DNA of 12,806 nucleotides from an uncultured Bacteroidia bacterium (GTDB lineage Bacteria; Bacteroidota; Bacteroidia; Bacteroidales; UBA932). The stretch is from contig CACXHG010000213.1 in the NCBI GenBank assembly GCA_902767355.1, forward strand, positions 1-12,806. Reading direction: 5' to 3'. Every line of letters begins with the position of its first letter. Within the stretch, counting starts at the first letter, position 1. Below are positions 1 to 6,056 of this stretch, piece by piece. Below the pieces are notes generated by a model that did no database searches, had not been told where the DNA came from, and was given only the letters and a program-made list of their open reading frames with translations. The position numbers were made by a program, and so were the translations under genes.

Positions 1-638
1 GACTGGTTCTCCATGGAAATGGCCTTCTCCACTGGGATCGGGTGCATGCCGATGCCGCTGCCGCCCATAGGCACCATGGGGGTGATCTTCTCCAGCGGCA
101 GGAAGGTCATGCGCTCGAAGAACATGGCCAGCTCCGGGTGGCGGTCCATCAGATCGACGTTCATATTGGTATATTCGGCGCTGCCGGGCACGAACATCGG
201 CACCCAGTAGATGCGGTCTTCGCGCTCGTAGGTGGTGCCGGCCACGGGGCCGTCGTCGGTATATTTGTCGCCGTAGTCATATTCCAGCATGCCGAAGAAG
301 GCCAGCTTGTCCAGCAGTTCGTCAAACGACTTGTCGTCTGAGGTGTAATGCTTCTCCTTGTTCATGTGGTGAAGCAGGTGGTAGTCGTGGTGCTTGCGGA
401 CTTTCAGGAAGTTTTTCGGCAGCATATCCAGCAGCAGGTCGAGCGACGCCTCGCGGGTTGCGGCGTCCATCTCGTCTTCAAAGATGCAGGCCAGGCCCCA
501 GTATTCGGGGGCGTCGGTGGTCATCTTGATTTTGCCGGGCACGCGGTCGGTCACGTGGCGCACGAATTTTATCAGCTTGGGGTTCGGGTTTTTGTCGCCC
601 TTGTGCTTGGGGACAAACTTGGTTGACATCTCAGGCAT
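1..638 (-). CDS. Probable 4Fe-4S/flavin oxidoreductase, N-terminal part only
   Basis: Partial gene, cut by the left window edge: 212 residues are visible, starting at ATG 638 (MPEMSTKF); a second in-frame ATG lies at 629. The layout resembles the N-terminal domain of anaerobe proteins that carry a winged-helix-like region before 4Fe-4S ferredoxin and FAD/NAD(P) oxidoreductase domains. A helical segment with DELLDKLAFFGMLEYDY (residues 106-122) is followed by a 'YWVPMFVPGSAEYTNMN' strand/loop (144-160), then a helix, and a GSGIGMHPIPVEKAIS stretch (193-208) that in such proteins leads into the cluster-binding part. No cysteine cluster motif is visible because that part lies outside the window; the only Cys seen is C51. 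Residues 83-97 contain six histidines. It starts 16 bases after the hypB stop, so the two are probably co-transcribed. Family assignment is from recalled similarity, and the substrate is unknown. Confidence 0.6.
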   Translation of the reverse strand, partial: MPEMSTKFVPKHKGDKNPNPKLIKFVRHVTDRVPGKIKMTTDAPEYWGLACIFEDEMDAATREASLDLLLDMLPKNFLKVRKHHDYHLLHHMNKEKHYTSDDKSFDELLDKLAFFGMLEYDYGDKYTDDGPVAGTTYEREDRIYWVPMFVPGSAEYTNMNVDLMDRHPELAMFFERMTFLPLEKITPMVPMGGSGIGMHPIPVEKAISMENQ

Positions 639-654
639 AGAAGGTAGTATATAG

Positions 655-1329
655 TTATTTGTTTTTCCAGTCTTTCACTTCTTTCTCTATCCATGTAGCC
701 ACGAGGTCGATGCCCTCGCCGGTTTTGGCGCAAATCGGAATGATGGTGGCCTTGGGGTTGCGCATGAGCACGTTTTTTCGGCAGCGCTCCATATCGAAGT
801 CGAAATAGGGCAGCACGTCCGTCTTGTTTATCAGCACCAGGTCGCACACAGAGAACATGAGCGGATATTTGAGGGGCTTGTCGTCGCCTTCCGGAACAGA
901 CAGTATCATTGCGTTGCGCACCGCACCGGTGTCGAATTCCGCCGGGCACACCAGATTGCCGACGTTCTCCAGGATTATCAGGTCGGCGTCCTTTGCCGCA
1001 ACATTGTCCAGACCCTGGCGCGTCATCTCGGCATCCAGGTGGCACATGCCGCCGGTGTGCAGCTGGATTGCCTCCACTCCGGTGGCCTCGTGCAGGCGGG
1101 TGGCATCCACGTCGCTGTCTATGTCAGCTTCCATCACCGCCACCTTCAGTCGGCTTTTGACCTGGTTGATCAGGGCGGTGAGGGTAGTGGTCTTGCCGCT
1201 GCCGGGAGAGGACATCAGGTTGAGCAGATAAGTCCCTCTGGACTTGAGTTCGCTGCGCAGATTGTCGGCGTCGATCTGATTGTCGGCAAACACACTCTTT
1301 TTGATTTCTATAACTTTTATTCCGTCCAT
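655..1329 (-). CDS. hypB: Hydrogenase nickel incorporation GTPase HypB
   Basis: A 224-residue SIMIBI-class GTPase that helps load nickel into [NiFe]-hydrogenase, normally together with HypA, in the cytoplasm. Visible motifs: P-loop SSPGSGKT (40-47); EADIDSDVDA (67-76), which matches the HypB switch region; GGMCHLDAEM with Cys96-His97, and ENVGNLVCPAEFD with Cys128, which correspond to the metal site at the HypB dimer interface; NKTD (168-171) for guanine recognition. The N-terminus lacks both the CxxCGC motif of E. coli HypB and a His-rich tail, so this is the short form. The reading frame extends 39 codons further upstream, but that extension is encoded by the neighbouring terminator and promoter region, and the HypB-like protein begins MDGIKVIEI, so I chose ATG 1329. 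No Shine-Dalgarno is seen; the leader is A-rich. No hypA or hydrogenase gene lies within the window. Confidence 0.93.
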   Translation of the reverse strand: MDGIKVIEIKKSVFADNQIDADNLRSELKSRGTYLLNLMSSPGSGKTTTLTALINQVKSRLKVAVMEADIDSDVDATRLHEATGVEAIQLHTGGMCHLDAEMTRQGLDNVAAKDADLIILENVGNLVCPAEFDTGAVRNAMILSVPEGDDKPLKYPLMFSVCDLVLINKTDVLPYFDFDMERCRKNVLMRNPKATIIPICAKTGEGIDLVATWIEKEVKDWKNK

Positions 1330-1366
1330 TATGTTTAATTGTTCCGATTTTTGACAATAAATCATA

Positions 1367-1397
1367 CTAAGGTAAATAATTGAAAGATAAAAACAAA
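1367..1397 (-). promoter_or_regulatory. Candidate Bacteroidota-type promoter for hypB
   Basis: On the minus strand, TTTG (1394-1397) is followed after exactly 19 bases by TACCTTAG (1367-1374), which matches 7 of 8 fixed and free positions of the Bacteroidota -7 consensus TAnnTTTG. Transcription would start near 1360, about 30 bases before the hypB ATG. The -33 element overlaps the U-tract of the glnN terminator. The remainder of the 1330-1456 gap holds only that terminator and AT-rich sequence. Confidence 0.5.
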
Positions 1398-1432
1398 AAA
1401 ATGAGGTCGTTTCTTTTTGGGGAAACGACCTC
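1391..1432 (-). terminator. Rho-independent terminator of the dapF-dapL-glnN operon
   Basis: An 11-bp perfect stem (1403-1413 pairing with 1422-1432; arm GAGGTCGTTTC on either strand) encloses an 8-base loop. Read on the minus strand the stem is followed by ATTTTTTTGTTT, a U-rich run at 1391-1402. It begins 25 bases after the end of glnN, so its orientation fits that operon. Confidence 0.9.
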
Positions 1433-1456
1433 GCTGTCAACATCAATAATCAAACC

Positions 1457-3694
1457 CTATCTGATAAACAGCAGTTCTCTGTATTTGGGCAGCGGCCACA
1501 GGGCATCATCCACAATCAGTTCCAGTTTGTCTGCCTGATAGCGTATCAGGTCCATCTTGGGCAGAACACTGTCGTGATAGGCTATGGCTTTCTGACGGGC
1601 GTCTTCAATCACATTCGCCTTCTTTCGGCTGTCGATAAGTTCTTCGACCAACGTTTCTATTTTAGATGTCCGTTCGGCAATTTCTTCAATTATTTTCATA
1701 TTCCTTTCGGACAATCCGGAGGCTTTTTCGCTACCGAAGACATCCTGCATATTCTTGACATTTTCGAGCAGTTGGCTCTGATATCGGGTTGCCACAGGAA
1801 TGATGTGATTCATAGAAAGGTCACCGATGACCCTGGCTTCAATCTGTATCTTCTTGGTGTAGGTTTCCCATTTTACTTCGTTTCTTGCAAGCAGCTCCTT
1901 ATGTGTCAGTACGCCAAGCGAACTGAACATATCCACGCTCGCTTTGTCAAGGAAGCGGTCGAAGATGACGGGGCAGGATTTTTCTGTGTCCAGCCCCCGC
2001 TTTTGGGCCTCGGCAACCCATTCGTCGCTATATCCGTTGCCGTCGAAACGGACGGGTTTGCAGGCCTTTATATCCTCGCGCACTACATCCAGGATTGCGT
2101 GGAATCTGGCGGTATGGGCTGCTGGCGTCCCGTCTGCCGCCGGCGCAAACATTTCATCTGAAGATATAGCCTGGATGCGGGCGTCCACGCGCTTTTTGAA
2201 GTCCGAAAGTGCCTCTGCCACAGCGCAGTTGAGCGCAATCATCGCCGAGGCGCAGTTAGCCTCGCTGCCGACGGCCCTGAATTCGAACCTGTTGCCGGTA
2301 AAGGCGAACGGACTGGTGCGGTTGCGGTCGGTGTTGTCAATCATAATCTCAGGAATCTGCGGGATATCCATCTTCATCCCGTGCTTGCCCTGCATTTTGA
2401 GCATATCCGAGTCGGACTTTTCTATATGATCCAGCAATTCGCTCACCTGTTTGCCAAGGAAAGAGGATATGATTGCCGGCGGAGCCTCGTTGGCTCCGAG
2501 TCGATGGGCGTTCGAGGCCGACATTATGCTGGCCTTTATCAGTCCGTTGTGGCGATACAAGCCCAGCAGAGTCTCGACGATAAATACGACAAACCTCAGG
2601 TTGTCCTCGGTGCCTTTGCCCGGTGCGTGAAGCCGTATGCCGGTGTCTGTGGCCAGGCTCCAGTTGTTATGCTTGCCGCTGCCATTGATGCCGGCAAAAG
2701 GTTTCTCGTGGAGAAGCACCCGGAAGCCGTGTTTTCGCGCAACCTTTTTCATAAGGCTCATCAGCAGCATATTGTGATCGACCGCAAGATTGGTGTCCTC
2801 GAAAATAGGGGCGAGTTCAAACTGGTTGGGCGCAACTTCGTTATGCCTGGTCTTGCAGGTAATTCCCAATTCCAGCGCCTGAATTTCCAGGTCTTTCATA
2901 AAGGCTTGTACGCGGTCCGGGATCGTCCCGAAATAGTGGTCGTCCATCTGTTGGTTTTTTGCAGAATCGTGACCGAGCAGTGTCCTGCCGGTGAGCAACA
3001 AGTCCGGACGGGCCGAATATAGTCCTTCGTCGACAAGAAAGTACTCCTGCTCCCAGCCCAGATTGCTGACAACCTTCTTTACATCAGGGTAGAAATACTT
3101 GCATACCTGTGTGGCAGCCACGTCGACGGCGTGCAGCGATCTGAGTAGGGGCGCCTTATAGTCAAGGGCTTCGCCGCTATAGGAGATGAATATCGTAGGC
3201 ACGCAAAGAGTATCATCTACAATAAATACGGGCGAGGTCGGGTCCCAGGCAGAATAGCCTCTGGCCTCGAATGTGGAGCGTATTCCTCCGCTGGGGAAAG
3301 ATGAGGCGTCCGGCTCTTGCTGAACAAGAAGCTTGCCGCTGAACTCTTCTATCAGACCTCCGTTGCCGTCCAACTCTATAAAAGAGTCGTGCTTTTCGGC
3401 TGTGCCCTCTGTGAGCGGCTGAAACCAGTGAGTGTAATGAGTCACTCCGTTTTCCCGTGCCCACTGCTGCATTCCGGCTGCTACTGCGTCTGCCACCTGG
3501 CTCTCCAGAGGAGCGCCGTTGTCTATCACGTCAATCATCTTGGCGTAGATACCCTTAGGCAGATACTTGTACATTTTCTCTCGGTTAAAGACCTTCTTGC
3601 CAAAGTACTCGCAAGGTCTTTCGGCGGGAGCTTTTACTTCCAGGGGCTTTTTCTTGAAAGCCTCTCCCACAACCTGAAATCTTAAGTTTGCCAT
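1457..3694 (-). CDS. glnN: Glutamine synthetase type III
   Basis: A 745-residue enzyme that makes glutamine from glutamate, ammonia and ATP. The length is close to the roughly 730 residues usual for GSIII and far longer than the 440-470 residues of GSI/GSII. Visible GS motifs: EQEYFLVD (215-222) with metal-binding Glu; RHNEVAPNQFE (283-293); GINGSGKHNNWSL (335-347), the conserved GS loop with active-site His; NAHRLGANEAPPAI (395-408), the GSIII form of the ATP-binding region; and NRTSPFAFTGNRFEFRA (458-474). The C-terminal 200 residues are the long helical extension typical of type III, ending in a DALWPLPKYRELLF segment. ATG 3694 gives MANLRFQVVG, as expected for the family. It lies 19 bases after dapL and no convincing separate promoter is seen, so it is likely the last gene of the dapF-dapL-glnN transcript, closed by the terminator at 1391-1432. 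Assignment is secure. Confidence 0.97.
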   Translation of the reverse strand: MANLRFQVVGEAFKKKPLEVKAPAERPCEYFGKKVFNREKMYKYLPKGIYAKMIDVIDNGAPLESQVADAVAAGMQQWARENGVTHYTHWFQPLTEGTAEKHDSFIELDGNGGLIEEFSGKLLVQQEPDASSFPSGGIRSTFEARGYSAWDPTSPVFIVDDTLCVPTIFISYSGEALDYKAPLLRSLHAVDVAATQVCKYFYPDVKKVVSNLGWEQEYFLVDEGLYSARPDLLLTGRTLLGHDSAKNQQMDDHYFGTIPDRVQAFMKDLEIQALELGITCKTRHNEVAPNQFELAPIFEDTNLAVDHNMLLMSLMKKVARKHGFRVLLHEKPFAGINGSGKHNNWSLATDTGIRLHAPGKGTEDNLRFVVFIVETLLGLYRHNGLIKASIMSASNAHRLGANEAPPAIISSFLGKQVSELLDHIEKSDSDMLKMQGKHGMKMDIPQIPEIMIDNTDRNRTSPFAFTGNRFEFRAVGSEANCASAMIALNCAVAEALSDFKKRVDARIQAISSDEMFAPAADGTPAAHTARFHAILDVVREDIKACKPVRFDGNGYSDEWVAEAQKRGLDTEKSCPVIFDRFLDKASVDMFSSLGVLTHKELLARNEVKWETYTKKIQIEARVIGDLSMNHIIPVATRYQSQLLENVKNMQDVFGSEKASGLSERNMKIIEEIAERTSKIETLVEELIDSRKKANVIEDARQKAIAYHDSVLPKMDLIRYQADKLELIVDDALWPLPKYRELLFIR

Positions 3695-3713
3695 AATGCT
3701 AATGAGTTAAATA

Positions 3714-4946
3714 TTATTTGAACCATCTTTCTATTCTGTCGATGGCTTCATCTGTCTTTTCGTGGCTGCCGAAGGCCGTAAAGCGCACATAACCCTCTCC
3801 TGAGGGGCCGAAACCCACGCCGGGCGTACAAACCACCCGCGTCCTGCTGAGCAGTTCGTTGAAGAATGTCCAGGAATCGGCCGCATTGGGCGTTTTCATC
3901 CATACATAAGGAGCGTTTTCTCCACCGTAAACTTCAAAACCCAGACGGCGGAAGCGCCTTAGCATATTTTCGGCATTATACATATAGTAAGCTATTCCTT
4001 CTTTGGTCTGGATCTGACCTTCGGGCGTATATATAGCTTCGGCTGCCCTCTGGCTCAGATAGCTCGTGCCGTTGAATTTTGTGGACTGGCGCCTTAGCCA
4101 CAAAGGGTTCAGGGGAATCCTGTTGCCGTCCAAAGTCGCGGCGGTCACTTCTTCGGGAACTATTGTATAGCCGCAGCGCACACCGGTAAAACCGGCGGTC
4201 TTGGAGTAGCTGCGAAACTCTATGGCGCATTTTCTCGCGCCCCGAATCTCGTATATGGAGTGGGGGATGTCAGGATCCTGAATATATGCCTCATAAGCAG
4301 CATCAAAGAAGATCAGAGCATCGTTTTTGATTGCATAATTGACCCACTTCTTGAGTTCTTCCCGGCTCAGTACGGTGCCGGTGGGATTGTTCGGATAACA
4401 CAAATACACCACATCGACCCGTTTGTCGGGAATCTGAGGGATAAAATGATTCTCGGCTGTGCACGGGAAGTAGAATACATTGGACCAGTGGCCGCTCTCG
4501 TCCTTGACTCCGGAGCGCCCGATCATCGAGTTGGAGTCAAGATATACGGGATAGATGGGATCAGTAACTCCCACGGAGTTATCCCAGCGTATAAGTTCCT
4601 GAATATTTCCGGTGTCACTTTTGGCACCGTCGTTTATAAATACTTCATTTGCGGTGAAATGTATGCCTCTCGGCAGATAATCGTGCTTTATGATCGCCTC
4701 GCGCAAAAACAAATAGCCTTGCTCGGGACCGTATCCGTGAAAACCTTCCGGCGTGCCCATTTCTTCGGCCGCCTTGTGCAGGGCTGCGACAACAGCCGGA
4801 GCCAGAGGCTGAGTGACGTCTCCTGTGCCAAGGCTGATGATGTCGGCTCGTTTATGAGCTGCCTTGAATGCACCCACGCGCTTGGCCACATCTGCAAACA
4901 GATAGTTGCCCGGCATCTTTAAGAAATGTTCGTTGACAAGTGCCAT
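3714..4946 (-). CDS. dapL: LL-diaminopimelate aminotransferase
   Basis: A 410-residue class I/II PLP aminotransferase that converts tetrahydrodipicolinate directly to LL-diaminopimelate with glutamate as amino donor, bypassing the succinylase and acetylase branches. DapL-like features: the N-terminus MALVNEHFLKMPGNYLF, GTGDVTQPLAPAVV (40-53), GYGPEQGYLFLREAI (71-85), IFINDGAK-type segment VFINDGAKSDTGN (102-114), YPNNPTG (184-190), FFDAAYEAYI (203-212) and SYSKTAGFTGVRCGY (246-260), where Lys249 should carry PLP. An upstream in-frame ATG (4964) would add six residues and overlap dapF; I prefer ATG 4946, which follows the dapF TGA after one base and gives the family N-terminus. Translational coupling with dapF is likely. 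The product is the direct substrate of DapF. Confidence 0.95.
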   Translation of the reverse strand: MALVNEHFLKMPGNYLFADVAKRVGAFKAAHKRADIISLGTGDVTQPLAPAVVAALHKAAEEMGTPEGFHGYGPEQGYLFLREAIIKHDYLPRGIHFTANEVFINDGAKSDTGNIQELIRWDNSVGVTDPIYPVYLDSNSMIGRSGVKDESGHWSNVFYFPCTAENHFIPQIPDKRVDVVYLCYPNNPTGTVLSREELKKWVNYAIKNDALIFFDAAYEAYIQDPDIPHSIYEIRGARKCAIEFRSYSKTAGFTGVRCGYTIVPEEVTAATLDGNRIPLNPLWLRRQSTKFNGTSYLSQRAAEAIYTPEGQIQTKEGIAYYMYNAENMLRRFRRLGFEVYGGENAPYVWMKTPNAADSWTFFNELLSRTRVVCTPGVGFGPSGEGYVRFTAFGSHEKTDEAIDRIERWFK

Positions 4947-4947
4947 A

Positions 4948-5805
4948 TCAGTTGAGTTTATCAAGATCTATTGTTCCTTCGAATACAAATTCCGCCGGGC
5001 CTGAAAGATATAAGTGATTGTTGCTTTTGCGCCACTCAATCTGTAGAGGTCCGCCGTCCATAAGGATTTGAACTTTGCGTGAGCTGCGGCCCGTTATGGC
5101 TGCGGCCACCGTGACCGCGCAGGCCCCTGTCCCGCACGCCATAGTAAGTCCGCTGCCGCGCTCCCAAACCCTGACCCTTATTGTGTCTTGCGAGAGGACT
5201 TGCGCAAATTCAATATTGCAGCCGCAAGGGAAAACATCGTTGTTTTCCAAAGCACTTCCGATGCCTGGCACATCCAAGCCGTTTACGTCATCTGTGAATA
5301 TCACAAAGTGCGGATTGCCCATTGATACGAATGTGCCCATCGCCTGACCGCCATCGTAAATAACCAATGCCACCTTGTCCTGATTGAGGACAAACTGCGC
5401 CGGGTTCTTTAGCACGGGGCACATCATATCGACAGTCACGGAGGCCACGCTGTCAGTCTCGTCAGGATGCAGATTGAGCATTCTTACTCCGGACAAGGTT
5501 TGGAGCCGCACGCTGGTTTTTCGTGTAAGCTCCTTTTCATAGACATATTTTCCTATGCACCTGGCCGCATTGCCGCACATTTTCGCTTCACTGCCGTCTG
5601 CATTGAAGATATTCATAGTAAAGTCGGCCTCAATTCCGTCGCCTCTGCCTATCAGAACCAGACCGTCTGATCCTATCCCGGTATGCCGCTTGCTCAATAG
5701 AACCGCTGCTGAGGCCGGGTCTTCTATATCATAAGCAGATGCGTCAACATATATGTAATCGTTGCCCGCACCGTGCATCTTTGTGAAGTGTATCAGATTG
5801 CTCAT
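4948..5805 (-). CDS. dapF: Diaminopimelate epimerase
   Basis: A 285-residue cofactor-independent epimerase that turns LL-diaminopimelate into meso-diaminopimelate, the precursor of lysine and of the peptidoglycan cross-link. The two-fold DapF architecture is visible: FTKMHGAGNDYI (7-18) at the start, the first catalytic cysteine Cys77 in KMCGNAARC (75-83), GNPHFVIF (163-170), ERGSGLTMACGTGACAV (215-231) with the second catalytic cysteine Cys224, and a C-terminal YLSGPAEFVFEG segment. Start ATG 5805 gives MSNLIHFTKMHG, which fits the family. First gene of the minus-strand operon, with a candidate promoter just upstream. Its stop is one base from the dapL start; the order of genes in the operon places consecutive enzymes of one pathway together. 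Confidence 0.96.
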   Translation of the reverse strand: MSNLIHFTKMHGAGNDYIYVDASAYDIEDPASAAVLLSKRHTGIGSDGLVLIGRGDGIEADFTMNIFNADGSEAKMCGNAARCIGKYVYEKELTRKTSVRLQTLSGVRMLNLHPDETDSVASVTVDMMCPVLKNPAQFVLNQDKVALVIYDGGQAMGTFVSMGNPHFVIFTDDVNGLDVPGIGSALENNDVFPCGCNIEFAQVLSQDTIRVRVWERGSGLTMACGTGACAVTVAAAITGRSSRKVQILMDGGPLQIEWRKSNNHLYLSGPAEFVFEGTIDLDKLN

Positions 5806-5822
5806 AATCTTTGTTTCGGCTG

Positions 5823-5853
5823 CAATATTAGCCAGATACGGGCGAATTCCAAA
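5823..5853 (-). promoter_or_regulatory. Candidate Bacteroidota-type promoter for dapF-dapL-glnN
   Basis: On the minus strand TTTG (5850-5853) is separated by exactly 19 bases from TAATATTG (5823-5830), which differs from the consensus TAnnTTTG at one position. Transcription would start near 5817, leaving a leader of about 12 bases. The spacing is the same as at the hypB candidate promoter. Confidence 0.5.
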
Positions 5854-6008
5854 AGATTGTCCAGCGATTTTTCCGACTTTTTGCGGGCTGCTTTAAAATT
5901 GTAAGTTTCAAGCCTGAAATTGTTCAAAACACGGGTCTTTCCGAGTTGTTGCGTTTGGAAATAATTACAAACTGTAAGTAAATTAAAAAATTCCACTGCC
6001 AAAATACC

Positions 6009-6042
6009 CGCCGCAAGCAAGTCTGTTGGTACTTTTGCGGCG
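6009..6042. repeat. Inverted repeat around the gltB -7 box
   Basis: CGCCGCAA (6009-6016) and TTGCGGCG (6035-6042) are perfect 8-bp inverted copies separated by 18 bases, with centres 26 bp apart. The left arm sits where the -33 element of gltB would be expected; the right arm overlaps the end of the -7 box and the probable transcription start. It could be an operator for a dimeric regulator, or, less likely, a chance repeat. No U-tract follows, so it is not a terminator. Confidence 0.5.
6030..6037 (+). promoter_or_regulatory. -7 promoter element of gltB-gltD-pyrG
   Basis: TACTTTTG is a perfect match to the Bacteroidota -7 consensus TAnnTTTG, 19 bases before the gltB ATG, putting the transcription start near 6043. 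At 19 bases upstream the sequence is CCCG (6007-6010) instead of TTTG, so the -33 element is poor or absent, which may indicate dependence on a regulator. Confidence 0.55.
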
Positions 6043-6056
6043 AAAATATTGTTAGT

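Larger units (their letters stand above)
5806..6056. other. Divergent dapF/gltB intergenic control region
   Basis: A 251-base AT-rich gap between two divergent operons. It contains the dapF promoter candidate (5823-5853), the gltB -7 box (6030-6037) and an inverted repeat (6009-6042). Further TTGCG occurrences lie at 5881 (TTGCGG) and 5949 (TTGCGT), and TGTAAGT occurs twice (5900-5906 and 5973-5979). A short hyphenated palindrome TTTCA-AGCC-TGAAA lies at 5906-5919. I see no RNA gene or riboswitch, and the predicted leaders are only 12-15 bases long. A 72-codon frame on the minus strand here has only a TTG start and runs through the dapF promoter, so I do not call it. Confidence 0.75.

Noticed and set aside
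639..660. TACCTTCT as a -7 box for the oxidoreductase gene
   Set aside because: It matches TAnnTTTG poorly at the 3' end and no TTTG lies 19 bases upstream; co-transcription with hypB is simpler.
1330..1446. 39-residue N-terminal extension of HypB
   Set aside because: This stretch is the glnN terminator and a promoter-like site; the encoded residues do not resemble HypB, and MDGIKVIEI at 1329 is the natural start.
1574..3022. Plus-strand frames opposite glnN (1574-2161, 2381-3022)
   Set aside because: They are shadows of the GSIII coding sequence, whose motifs are all in the minus-strand frame.
4947..4964. Six-residue N-terminal extension of DapL starting at 4964
   Set aside because: It overlaps dapF, and the family N-terminus begins at MALVNEHF (4946), one base after the dapF stop.
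5906..5919. Short palindrome TTTCA-AGCC-TGAAA in the intergenic region
   Set aside because: Five-base arms are expected by chance in 251 AT-rich bases, and no U-tract or second copy supports it.
5802..6020. 72-codon open frame on the minus strand that overlaps the dapF start by 4 bases (ATGA), suggestive of a coupled small gene
   Set aside because: The only start is TTG, it contains the candidate dapF promoter and the inverted repeat region, and the protein has no recognisable motif. The overlap is probably chance, though a conservation test would settle it.
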